A DNA stretch of 48,242 nucleotides, taken from assembly GCA_043783625.1 (NCBI GenBank), contig JAYVZE010000083.1, forward strand, positions 1 to 48,242, given 5' to 3'. Position 1 is the first letter of the stretch. Each line of letters opens with the position of its first letter. The notes beneath the pieces were generated by a model, which searched no databases, was not told the DNA's origin, and saw only the letters and a program-made list of their open reading frames with translations. Both the position numbers and the translations under genes were made by a program. This DNA comes from JAFDVL01 sp043783625 (GTDB taxonomy: Bacteria; Acidobacteriota; Blastocatellia; RBC074). Below, piece after piece: positions 14,891 to 23,017 of this stretch.

Positions 14891-15868
14891 ATGTGGACCG
14901 GATTTCAAAAACCCAAGCGTTTATCATGTGATCTAGAAACTTTGACAGATCGCTATGGTCGTTTCTATGCTCAACCTTTTGAGAGGGGGTTCGGAACGAC
15001 TATCGGTAACAGTCTGCGGCGAGCGCTACTATCTTCTATCGAAGGTGCAGCGATAACGGCAGTACGCATCGAAGGTGTTCTGCACGAATTCTCTTCAATT
15101 CCAGGTATTGTCGAAGATGCTACAGATATTATTCTGAATCTGAAGCAAATCCCGTTTAAGCTCCATACCAACGAGCCAAAAACAATTCGATTATACAAGT
15201 CGGAGCCTGGTTTCTTAAAATCCAGCGACATCGAATCCGATGCTGATGTAGAAATTCTGGATGGTGACATTCATATTGCTACCGTTAGTGAAGGTGGCAA
15301 ATTAGACATCGAAATTCGTCTGAAAAAGGGACGTGGTTACGTTTCGGCTGAGAGAAATTTCGATGATGATCTTCAGGTTGGATATATTCCTGTGGATTCA
15401 GTTCACTCGCCGGTCAAAAAAGTAAACTTTCACGTTGAAGCTGCTCGTCTCGGACAGGATACTGATTTCGATAAGCTGACCATGGAAGTTTGGACGAATG
15501 GTAGTGTCAGCCCGGAACATTCTATCGGATTAGCCGCAAAACTTATCAAAGATCACATGGCGATCTTTATTAACTTTGAAGAAGAGGCTGAAGAGCAGGT
15601 TGAAGTTGCCCCAACTCCACAAGCTTCTCCGGTTAATGAGCATTTAGACAAGTCTGTTGATGAACTGGAGCTTTCGGTTCGTTCTTATAATTGTCTGAAA
15701 AATGCCAACATTAAAACCTTGCGCGAATTGGTTGGACGCTCTGAAAATGAGATGCTTAAAACCAAAAACTTTGGTCGCAAATCCCTCAATGAAATTAAAG
15801 ATATTTTGACTTCAATGGGCTTGGGATTAGGGATGAAGGTTGACGATAGTGCGCAATCTGCTGGTTAA
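14891..15868 (+). CDS. rpoA: RNA polymerase subunit alpha
   Basis: Alpha dimerises to scaffold RNA polymerase, and its C-terminal domain binds UP elements and activators. The product is 325 residues: N-terminal domain with FERGFGTTIGNSLRRALLSSIEG and VLHEFSSIPGIVEDATDIILNLK, an acidic linker with EEEAEEQVEVAPTP, and a C-terminal domain with SVRSYNCLKNANIKTL and FGRKSLNEIK. The ATG at 14891 gives the start MWTGFQKPKR, taken as family-like. An in-frame TTG at 14876 would add five residues and lacks a binding site. Confidence 0.95.
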   Translation: MWTGFQKPKRLSCDLETLTDRYGRFYAQPFERGFGTTIGNSLRRALLSSIEGAAITAVRIEGVLHEFSSIPGIVEDATDIILNLKQIPFKLHTNEPKTIRLYKSEPGFLKSSDIESDADVEILDGDIHIATVSEGGKLDIEIRLKKGRGYVSAERNFDDDLQVGYIPVDSVHSPVKKVNFHVEAARLGQDTDFDKLTMEVWTNGSVSPEHSIGLAAKLIKDHMAIFINFEEEAEEQVEVAPTPQASPVNEHLDKSVDELELSVRSYNCLKNANIKTLRELVGRSENEMLKTKNFGRKSLNEIKDILTSMGLGLGMKVDDSAQSAG

Positions 15869-15892
15869 AGCATTCATAAGGGTAGTTAAGTA

Positions 15893-16378
15893 ATGAGACA
15901 TTTAGTAGCACATCGAAAACTTGGTCGGACATCTTCACATCGTAAAGCATTGTTACGCAATCTTTGTACTTCGTTGATCTTGAATGAACGAATTGTGACG
16001 ACCTTGCCAAAGGCCAAAGAGCTGCGACCTTACGCAGAAAAAGTAGTCACGCTTGGTCGTCGGATTAGCAAATCCCGTGGGGCAGGTGATCCTGGAGATG
16101 CCCTGAATGCCACTCGCCAGGCAGCTAACTTTTTCTTTGCGGGTAATGCTGGCAGAGATTGGAGTAAGCCGGCTGAAGAACGTACGGCTGGTGTCGCCGC
16201 TTTGAAAAAACTGGCTGGAGATTTAGCTGAAAGATTTGCTGATCGTCCCGGTGGATATACTCGCATCATCAAGCTTGGTCGCCGCACAGGTGACGGAGCG
16301 GAAATGGCGATTATTGAATTCGTCGGTAAAGAGGACGATAAGTTAACAGTCAGAAAAGATGCAAAATGGCTCACCTAA
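15893..16378 (+). CDS. rplQ: 50S ribosomal protein L17, enlarged
   Basis: L17 lies near the tunnel exit. The N-terminal 60 residues (MRHLVAHRKLGRTSSHRKALLRNL, ILNERIVTTLPKAKELRPYAEKVVTLGRR) and the GGYTRIIKLGRRTGDGAEMAIIE C-terminal strand are standard. Between them is an insertion of about 35-40 residues rich in Ala and Gly (around residues 62-105), making 161 residues against about 120 in E. coli. Last gene of the alpha operon, followed by tandem hairpin terminators. Confidence 0.95.
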   Translation: MRHLVAHRKLGRTSSHRKALLRNLCTSLILNERIVTTLPKAKELRPYAEKVVTLGRRISKSRGAGDPGDALNATRQAANFFFAGNAGRDWSKPAEERTAGVAALKKLAGDLAERFADRPGGYTRIIKLGRRTGDGAEMAIIEFVGKEDDKLTVRKDAKWLT

Positions 16379-16400
16379 TTTATTGCTGAGTATCGAATGA

Positions 16401-16486
16401 AAAAGAACCTGAATCGTTCTTTTACTATATTTGCATTAAGCCTTAACCGGGAAGATAATAACGCTCGGTTAGGGCTTTTGCTTTTT
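16401..16486 (+). terminator. Tandem terminators ending the ribosomal superoperon
   Basis: The first hairpin pairs AAAAGAAC at 16401-16408 with GTTCTTTT at 16416-16423. The second pairs AAGCCTTAACCG at 16438-16449 with CGGTTAGGGCTT at 16466-16477 (one T-G pair) and is followed by a T-rich run. They begin 23 bases after the rplQ stop and fit an intrinsic termination region. Confidence 0.8.
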
Positions 16487-16528
16487 GATTAAGTTCTAAT
16501 CACTAACGTAAAAAACAGCTAGAGAAAT

Positions 16529-17113
16529 ATGCCCCAACGTGTCCCGACTATGAAAAAGCCAACCCCAAAGCAGCCGTCGGCTCAATCAGTGAAATCAAAA
16601 ATTTCAAAACCCGCAACCTCGAAATCTGCTAACGATTTTACCGAACTGCGAAACTTACAGGAAATCAAAGACCTCATCGAATTTGTCGCGGAAAAGAATT
16701 TCGATCAGATTGAAATTGAACGTGGCGACTTTCGGTTACGAATCAGTAAAGGTGGCGAACGCTCATTACCGCTTCCAGCTCCAGTGATGGCGCAACCAAT
16801 GGCGGCTCCAGTACCAGCCATTCCGGTCGTTTCAACTGTCGGCGTCGAGGCTCCGCCCGCTCAGGTCGAAGAAGACCTCCACGTTGTTACCTCGCCAATT
16901 GTAGGTACATTCTATCGCTCAACTTCGCCAACCGTTGATCCCTTCGCAAAAATTGGGGATTCGGTCAACGCTGGGCAAACGCTTTGCATTGTCGAAGCGA
17001 TGAAGCTAATGAACGAAATTCAGTGCGATGTGAGTGGGAACATTGTAAAAATCTTCGTTGAAAACGCTCAACCTGTCGAGTATGGACAGCCATTATTTGG
17101 ACTCAAATTATAG
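16529..17113 (+). CDS. accB: Biotin carboxyl carrier protein of acetyl-CoA carboxylase
   Basis: BCCP carries biotin between the carboxylase and transferase halves of acetyl-CoA carboxylase, the first step of fatty-acid synthesis. The biotinylation motif EAMKLMNE lies near residue 156 in a C-terminal biotinyl domain (TSPIVGTFYRS onward). Ahead of it is a Pro/Ala linker, and before that the N-terminal BCCP segment (EIKDLIEFVAEKNFDQIEIERGDFRLRI). At 194 residues it has an extra Lys/Ser/Pro-rich N-terminal tail of about 35 residues; an ATG at 16550 is an alternative start. Confidence 0.95.
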   Translation: MPQRVPTMKKPTPKQPSAQSVKSKISKPATSKSANDFTELRNLQEIKDLIEFVAEKNFDQIEIERGDFRLRISKGGERSLPLPAPVMAQPMAAPVPAIPVVSTVGVEAPPAQVEEDLHVVTSPIVGTFYRSTSPTVDPFAKIGDSVNAGQTLCIVEAMKLMNEIQCDVSGNIVKIFVENAQPVEYGQPLFGLKL

Positions 17114-17181
17114 CGGTCAGTGATTGTCATTCTGCGGTCAAAAAATCCGCTTACCAAACACCGAACACCAACCACCGATCT
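17113..17181 (+). repeat. Heptad tract between accB and accC
   Basis: GCGGTCA occurs at 17113-17119 and again at 17135-17141. Immediately before accC there are four 7-base units in phase, including CCAAACA at 17154, CCGAACA at 17161 and CCAACCA at 17168. The vocabulary (ACCGA/ACCAA) matches the right arm of the element at 21838-21903. No Shine-Dalgarno is left before the accC ATG. Confidence 0.6.
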
Positions 17182-17183
17182 CT

Positions 17184-18524
17184 ATGTTTAGCAAAATTCT
17201 TATTGCCAACCGAGGCGAAATCGCCTGCCGCATTATCTGGACTTGTAAAGAACTTGGAATTAAAACTGTCGCTGTTCATTCCGAAGCTGACCGCGATTCA
17301 CTGCATGTCCGCTATGCCGACGAAGCGATTTGCATCGGACCTCCTCCATCAGCCGGAAGCTACCTCAACATTCCGGCGATTATTGCCGCTGCCGAAATTA
17401 CCGATGTCGACGCCATCCATCCGGGTTATGGCTTCTTATCGGAAAATGCACATTTTGCCGAAGTCTGTGCTGATTGCAATATTAAATTTATCGGCCCGCG
17501 TCCTGATGTGATTCGTTGCATGGGTGACAAGGCTGAAGCTAAGCGGACGATGCGAGCAGCTGGTGTTCCGGTCACGCCTGGCAGCGAAGGATTGCTGGAA
17601 GATGAAGAAACGGCGGTACTCGAAGCGGAGCGCATTGGCTATCCGGTTTTAATTAAAGCGACGGCGGGCGGCGGCGGGCGCGGAATGCGGGTTGCCTTTA
17701 ATGCGGGTGAACTGAGGAACGCTTACAATACGGCTCGCGCAGAAGCCGAGACAGCTTTCAAAAATAGTGGGGTTTATCTCGAAAAGTATATTGCTCAGCC
17801 GCGCCATATTGAAATTCAAGTGATGGCGGATGAATACGGAAACGTGATTCATTTGGGCGAACGGGAATGCTCCATCCAGCGCCGCCATCAAAAGCTAATT
17901 GAAGAATCACCTTCACCCGTAGTCAGTAATGAATTAAGAGAAGAAATGGGGCGTATTGCGGTGAAGGCTTGTCAGGAAGTTGGTTATTCCAATGCCGGGA
18001 CAATTGAATTTTTGTTGGATGAAGATGACAGTTTTTACTTTATGGAAATGAATACCCGGATTCAGGTCGAACATCCGGTGACTGAACTCGTGACCGTTTC
18101 CGATCTAATAGCCGCGCAAATCCGTGTCGCGGCAGGCGAGCCATTAAATCGTACGCAGGAAGAAATTTTGTTTGTCGGACACGCCATAGAGTGCCGGATC
18201 AATGCAGAAGACCCTGAGTCCTTCGTGCCGAGTCCCGGACGCATCACGACCTTTAATTTGCCCAGCGGGCCGGGTGTCCGCGTAGACACTGCCGCGTATG
18301 CCGGATATTTCGTACCGCCGTATTATGATTCGATGATTGCCAAGCTCATTGTTCATCACCGGACGCGTGAACGTGCGATCATGCGAATGCGTCGGGCTTT
18401 GGAAGCAACAGTTATCGAAGGCATCAAAACAACGATTCCAATGCATTTGAAAATAATGGATGATCCTGATTTCCAGAGTGGCAATTTCTCGACGCGATTT
18501 ATGGACAGATACCAGAAAAAATAA
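17184..18524 (+). CDS. accC: Biotin carboxylase of acetyl-CoA carboxylase
   Basis: Biotin carboxylase uses ATP and bicarbonate to carboxylate BCCP-biotin. The 446-residue product starts MFSKILIANRGEIACRI at the ATG at 17184. Upstream in-frame residues from a TTG at 17124 do not match the family. Biotin carboxylase N-domain, ATP-grasp (ATAGGGGRGMRVA glycine loop, HIEIQVMAD, LGERECSIQRRHQK) and C-domain (MNTRIQVEHPVTE) are all intact. The accB-accC order is the usual one. Confidence 0.96.
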   Translation: MFSKILIANRGEIACRIIWTCKELGIKTVAVHSEADRDSLHVRYADEAICIGPPPSAGSYLNIPAIIAAAEITDVDAIHPGYGFLSENAHFAEVCADCNIKFIGPRPDVIRCMGDKAEAKRTMRAAGVPVTPGSEGLLEDEETAVLEAERIGYPVLIKATAGGGGRGMRVAFNAGELRNAYNTARAEAETAFKNSGVYLEKYIAQPRHIEIQVMADEYGNVIHLGERECSIQRRHQKLIEESPSPVVSNELREEMGRIAVKACQEVGYSNAGTIEFLLDEDDSFYFMEMNTRIQVEHPVTELVTVSDLIAAQIRVAAGEPLNRTQEEILFVGHAIECRINAEDPESFVPSPGRITTFNLPSGPGVRVDTAAYAGYFVPPYYDSMIAKLIVHHRTRERAIMRMRRALEATVIEGIKTTIPMHLKIMDDPDFQSGNFSTRFMDRYQKK

Positions 18525-18565
18525 ATTCTCCTGCCAAATTTCAGCTTTTAGCGATCAATCAGACA

Positions 18566-18605
18566 ATAAAAAACTCCCGCAATGGTGATAAACCTTTGCG
18601 GGAGT
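18566..18605 (-). terminator. Intrinsic terminator of the Oar-like receptor gene
   Basis: ACTCCCGCAA at 18573-18582 pairs perfectly with TTGCGGGAGT at 18596-18605. Read on the - strand the hairpin is followed by a run of T (AATAAAAA on the + strand). It lies 34 bases beyond the stop of the receptor gene at 18639. On the + strand no T-run follows, so it serves accC less well. Confidence 0.85.
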
Positions 18606-18638
18606 GAAATCTTAACCCAGGGTACTACAGAAGGAAGT

Positions 18639-21600
18639 TTAGAAGCTAAATCTCATGCTCATCTCGTATTGACGCGCCGCACTCGCTGAGCTGGAGCGTA
18701 AGAAATATGGTGAAGTCAGCGTTCCGCTATATTGACCATAGTTCACTTTATTCAAGAGGTTAGAAACCTGCACCTGCACTTGCAGCGAGAAACGCGAACC
18801 TTCAGGAATGCCACCGCCACCACCGCCGCCGCGACCACCTCCTCCACCGCCAGGACCGCCGCCGCCCATCATTCCACCCATCCCGCCACCTCCACCACCG
18901 CGACCACCTCCGCCGCCCATACCACCGGCACTAGCTGCGGCTACCGCTGATTTGGATTTACCCAGCCCAAACGTTTTACTGGCATTGAGGTTAACGTTAA
19001 ATGATCCGGGACCAACGGCTTTAATGCCACCAGGATAGGTTGCAGCCAGCCAGTCGCTATAAGTTTGCGTACAGGCGTTAGCAGTACCAAACGTCCGGCA
19101 CCCCGGGATTGTTGAATAAAGGCTTGCAGATAAATCCTGATTACGAGCAAGACCGATAGGGCGATCATTGAAGCTGGTGTCGCGGTTGACATCTTGTCCA
19201 AGCAGGATATTAAAGGGACTGCCAGCTCGGGCATTAATAATCGTAGAGAAATTGACACCTTTGGGTAAGTTGAAACGCCCCATCATGAAGAACTGATGTC
19301 GAGCCGAAAATGACGTTCGCGCCCACTCTCCGGTTAAATTATAATTGTTGGCAGGGCCAGAACCTTCAATGTCATTTTTCATATCCGTTAAGGAATAATT
19401 GCCGAAGAATGAAAAGTATTTCCCGGAGCGACGATCCAGCCGAACCTGCAACGTCTTTAATTCAGAGTTACCGGAAGATTCTGTCTGGCTGATATTTCCT
19501 GTCAGCGGATTCGGACGGGTACAATCGTAACTTTGTTGTTGTCCCAGAGGTACTGTCACACATCCAACCGTTGTCGCAAATAAATCAGCACGAATCGCAT
19601 TGACGTTACGGCTTCTGTATTGGTGAACTCCTTTTGAGTAAACGAGGTTGACCGAGGCGCTCAACCCATAAGGTAACTGCCGCTCAACACTGGTATTAAT
19701 GCTGTAGGAAGACGGTGTTGAAATGTTGGGATCAATTGTACGGACAATAGAATTTTGTGCGGTTTTCGCACCAATTAGGCTCAGATCATCACCAGGCTTG
19801 TAAGTAGAAATGAACTTGGGATTGGTGATGACATAGCTCAGTTGGGTTTGTCCGTTAAAGCGCAAAGAGTTTTCATACACTCCGATATTTTGACGCGAAT
19901 AGAAGATTCCCGCACCGGCACGAATCGTTGTTTTCCGGTTTTTGAAGGGAGACCAGGCAATGCCCAGACGTGGAGCCAAATTATTGTAATCACTCAAATG
20001 CTGCTGGAATTCATGGCGAACGCCAAGTGATAACGTGAATGCCGGACTCAGACGAAAATCGTCATTGATGAACCACGAATATTCAGTCTGGCTGGCGCGT
20101 AACAGTGGGGTTCCAGTATTAGCTGTGAATTGGTAACTGCCTCTCCCTGTAATCTGAGCCGGTGTGCACCCCGCAGGAGCTGTGCATAATACATAGGCGG
20201 CAAGGCTTGGAAATGTATACGTTCCATTAAAATTGCTGACGCTGTAATCACGATCTTTTGTGAATTGAATTTGAACGCCACCTTTCAAAGTGTGTTTTTT
20301 CAAAGTGTATGTCAGGTAATTCTGAATCTCAGCATCGAAGCCGCTACTATTATTGCCTCCATTATTCGCACCGCCACCATTGAAAGAATCAAGAACATTG
20401 ATGGCAATGCCGGGAGTGTGTGCTGTGGTATTTCGTGTATCGAAGCCGAATCGTACACGTGCTTCATTGATCAAACGAGGGCTGATGATTGCCAGCTCAG
20501 TAATTTGAATATCATTACTGGAGCTTTTTGAATCAGAACCACGTTCCGGCGTAGTAAAGTTAACAACTCCACTGGCTCCACCGCCGCCGCGTCCACCACC
20601 GCCACCGCCTCCACCACCGCCACCGCCTCCACCACCAAATCCACCGAATCCGCCACCGCCAAAGTTCACTGCGAATTCTGAATTGATTGAATTACGCTGT
20701 GAACGGAAAAAACTGACGCCGAGCGTATTTTTTTGATTGACCAGATAATCAGTCCGAACGCTCATCGAAAGATTGCTGTTCGGAGCGTCTACGTTCGCAG
20801 CAACTGCGCCGCTTGGTAGGATGTAGTTCGTCGTACTTCCACCGCTCAGGTTGCGGCGTTCGGTGTAAGCGAACAGGGACATTCTCTTTTTGATGATTGG
20901 GCCGCTGATATTGAAGCTGTACTGTTGCTGAAGCATATCTGGCTTGGTCACAGCAAAGGCGTTGCGCGCATCCAGAGCCGAGCTACGAAATTGAGTATTG
21001 ATGCTTCCGCGCCACGAATCATTGCCAGGCTTGGTGGTGATTTCGATACGACCAAAGCCGGGCTGCGAAAATTCCGCTGAGTAAGGGTTTTGATTAATCG
21101 TGATTTTTAAGATCGCTTCTTTAGGAGGCATTTTACCACCACGAAAACCATTGATCATGATTTCTGCGCCAGCTTCGCCTGCACTGGGACCAGCCATTCC
21201 TTGTAAGACGGCGACCAGATCCTCTTCGTTATTTGGCAAGTCTTTGATGAAATCTTCACCAAGCACTGTCGCACTTAAGTTATTATCCGGCTCGACAGAA
21301 ATGCCATTTGCCTCGGCAGTAACTTCAGTGATGTCTTCAACGGAAGCAATGGCCATCTTAATTGTCAGGGCATCTGGCTGGGGGATTTTCAAATCACTGA
21401 TGACTGCGGGTTGAAAGCCTTTATATTGGACGAAGAAGTTATAAGTGCCTGCCGCAATACCAGGGATCGAAAACTCCGCCGTTGCCTCACTCGCCGTAAC
21501 GACACGGGTTTTACCTCCCGGCAAGACCAGGGTGACTTTTGCGCCGGGAATAATGGCTCCCGTTTCATCCTGAACAACTCCGCGCAGTGTACTGGTATTT

Positions 21601-21677
21601 GGCGTTTGAGCTGACAGCAAGCTACTCATTGCTGTTAGGCTGATAATGACGACGATATTTCTAAACCAATTCTTCAT
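18639..21677 (-). CDS. Oar-like TonB-dependent receptor with two poly-glycine tracts
   Basis: Outer-membrane beta-barrel protein of 1012 residues. It has a signal peptide (start MKNWFRNIVVIIS at 21677, after AAAGG), then a carboxypeptidase-regulatory-like domain (LRGVVQDETGAIIPGAKVTL, about residues 28-110). A plug region follows, with IMINGFRGGKMPPKEAIL and GRIEITTKPGNDSW, then a long barrel ending in the aromatic pair FSF. Two glycine tracts interrupt the barrel, at about residues 337-367 and 914-957. The substrate is unknown; the family usually imports large or oligomeric ligands or binds proteases. A longer in-frame start at 21809 is rejected because it precedes the signal peptide. Confidence 0.88.
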   Translation of the reverse strand: MKNWFRNIVVIISLTAMSSLLSAQTPNTSTLRGVVQDETGAIIPGAKVTLVLPGGKTRVVTASEATAEFSIPGIAAGTYNFFVQYKGFQPAVISDLKIPQPDALTIKMAIASVEDITEVTAEANGISVEPDNNLSATVLGEDFIKDLPNNEEDLVAVLQGMAGPSAGEAGAEIMINGFRGGKMPPKEAILKITINQNPYSAEFSQPGFGRIEITTKPGNDSWRGSINTQFRSSALDARNAFAVTKPDMLQQQYSFNISGPIIKKRMSLFAYTERRNLSGGSTTNYILPSGAVAANVDAPNSNLSMSVRTDYLVNQKNTLGVSFFRSQRNSINSEFAVNFGGGGFGGFGGGGGGGGGGGGGGGRGGGGASGVVNFTTPERGSDSKSSSNDIQITELAIISPRLINEARVRFGFDTRNTTAHTPGIAINVLDSFNGGGANNGGNNSSGFDAEIQNYLTYTLKKHTLKGGVQIQFTKDRDYSVSNFNGTYTFPSLAAYVLCTAPAGCTPAQITGRGSYQFTANTGTPLLRASQTEYSWFINDDFRLSPAFTLSLGVRHEFQQHLSDYNNLAPRLGIAWSPFKNRKTTIRAGAGIFYSRQNIGVYENSLRFNGQTQLSYVITNPKFISTYKPGDDLSLIGAKTAQNSIVRTIDPNISTPSSYSINTSVERQLPYGLSASVNLVYSKGVHQYRSRNVNAIRADLFATTVGCVTVPLGQQQSYDCTRPNPLTGNISQTESSGNSELKTLQVRLDRRSGKYFSFFGNYSLTDMKNDIEGSGPANNYNLTGEWARTSFSARHQFFMMGRFNLPKGVNFSTIINARAGSPFNILLGQDVNRDTSFNDRPIGLARNQDLSASLYSTIPGCRTFGTANACTQTYSDWLAATYPGGIKAVGPGSFNVNLNASKTFGLGKSKSAVAAASAGGMGGGGGRGGGGGGMGGMMGGGGPGGGGGGRGGGGGGGIPEGSRFSLQVQVQVSNLLNKVNYGQYSGTLTSPYFLRSSSASAARQYEMSMRFSF

Positions 21678-21903
21678 AAATAACCTTTGTTGCTGAATCT
21701 CACTAAAATGATTCATTGCTACTTGTCTTTTAATTACCCAATTTATTTCGGGATAATGACTTCGAGGGTATAGACGAACGGTATTCTCGGAGAGTTTCAG
21801 AAAATTCAAAAAAGTTTTTCAGAGGAAGAAAAAATGGTAGTCGGTGATCCGTGGTCAGTGGGCGGTATTGGAGAAGCCAACCGACCACCGACCACGGATT
21901 GTT
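21678..21903. repeat. Intergenic gap with heptad-periodic inverted element
   Basis: The gap between the receptor and the next gene (21678-21989) holds one clear element at 21838-21903. Left units TCGGTGA at 21841, TCCGTGG at 21848 and TCAGTGG at 21855 are matched by right units GACCACC at 21883 and GACCACG at 21890. ATCCGTGGTC at 21847-21856 is perfectly complementary to 21890-21899. Bases 21678-21834 are upstream sequence of the receptor, in which nothing further was recognised. Confidence 0.75.
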
Positions 21904-21911
21904 AAATTGTC

Positions 21912-21940
21912 TTGACAATGCGTTAGCCAGTGATTATGGT
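21912..21940 (+). promoter_or_regulatory. Predicted vegetative promoter
   Basis: A perfect TTGACA at 21912-21917 is followed after 17 bases by TATGGT at 21935-21940. It lies 50 bases before the start of the TPR membrane protein at 21990 and points toward it. Confidence 0.55.
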
Positions 21941-21989
21941 TTCGGTTTGCTTTGTGCCCTCACAAATCAAGAAATAAGGAGTTACTACA

Positions 21990-22763
21990 TTGGCAAGAGA
22001 GCAAGCTACCACGAAACCTGTTGTGAACGATCCGTTACTGGATCAATACAATAAAGCCAGCGACTGGGTAAAGCCGCGTACTAAGACCATTCTTACTGCT
22101 TTGGCCGCCGTCGCCGCTTTATTATTACTGTTCTGGGTCTATCAGTTTTTTTCCCACAAGCAAGTTGAAAAAGCGGGTAACGCCTTCAACGAAGCACTCA
22201 AGATTGATAACGCTCCGGTCGGCGATCCGTTGCCGCAAGTCGAAGCGGGTCAACCGGCTTTCAAAAACGAAGCGGAAAAGAATCAAAAGGCAATTGAAGC
22301 GTTTGAAAAAGTTTCGCGTGATTATTCTTCGATGTACGGAGATATTGCGGGCTTCTACGCTGCCGTCCGCCAACTGAATGTAGATGGTGCGAAAGGCGAA
22401 GCGGCTTTGAAAGCCTTAGCCGATAAGAATTCATCGGTGAGTACGCAAGCTCGTCTGGCTTTGGCGGAACGTTATGAAGCCACCGGCAAGCTGGATGATG
22501 CCTTAGCTTCTTATACCAAGCTGAAAGCGAATCCCGGCGAAGTTTCACCGAGCTTGATTGAATTCAATACGGCGCGTATTTACGAAGCGCAGGGCAAAAA
22601 ACAGGAAGCCGCCGATTTATATTTCAAGCTGGCCGGTGAAAACCGTGACAAGCCAACTTCTGTGAATACCAAAGCGTTGTCACAGCTTTCGTTGCTTGAT
22701 CCGGCTCGCGTAGATAAGCTGCCCGAAGTTGACAAGAAAGATAGCGGTTTGATGATTAAGTAA
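21990..22763 (+). CDS. Membrane-anchored TPR protein, YfgM-like
   Basis: A 257-residue protein starting at TTG 21990 with AAGGAG at 21976-21981. A short cytoplasmic N-terminus (to about residue 34) is followed by one membrane helix (LTALAAVAALLLLFWVYQFF) and an exported region with TPR-like pairs (ALAERYEATGKLDDALASYTKL, FNTARIYEAQGKKQEAADLYFKLA). This layout matches the YfgM/TPR_21 family, which in E. coli assists SecYEG and periplasmic chaperones. Family assignment is by architecture only. It is monocistronic, between a predicted promoter and an intrinsic terminator. Confidence 0.65.
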   Translation: MAREQATTKPVVNDPLLDQYNKASDWVKPRTKTILTALAAVAALLLLFWVYQFFSHKQVEKAGNAFNEALKIDNAPVGDPLPQVEAGQPAFKNEAEKNQKAIEAFEKVSRDYSSMYGDIAGFYAAVRQLNVDGAKGEAALKALADKNSSVSTQARLALAERYEATGKLDDALASYTKLKANPGEVSPSLIEFNTARIYEAQGKKQEAADLYFKLAGENRDKPTSVNTKALSQLSLLDPARVDKLPEVDKKDSGLMIK

Positions 22764-22784
22764 GATCAGCAACCCTTCAAAATC

Positions 22785-22832
22785 AGAGCGACAAGTGAGT
22801 AGCGAACTACTTTCTTGTCGCTCTTTTTATTT
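22785..22832 (+). terminator. Intrinsic terminator of the YfgM-like gene
   Basis: AGAGCGACAAG at 22785-22795 pairs perfectly with CTTGTCGCTCT at 22814-22824, followed by TTTTATTTTT. It starts 22 bases after the stop at 22763. Confidence 0.9.
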
Positions 22833-23017
22833 TTGGAGATTGATTTCGTACAATGAAAGAAATCGCACCACAGCTTAATTTGTGGAGTGATTGCACTATT
22901 AGCCATATCTCTTCAGTAGTTGATCCAAATAACACTTAATTTACTTTGATTGAAACGAGCCACCGCGTTTTGAGCTGGGAAAAGTGTGCTTGAGATTCAA
23001 CCCTGGAGCTCACTTTT

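Noticed and set aside
14749..14931. A 60-codon open frame between rpsD and rpoA
   Set aside because: It begins directly after the rpsD stop, overlaps rpoA in another frame and covers the folded leader; composition and lack of motifs argue against a gene.
18808..19038. Proline-rich open frame on the + strand
   Set aside because: It is the mirror of the glycine tract of the Oar-like receptor on the other strand; low complexity, no ribosome binding site.
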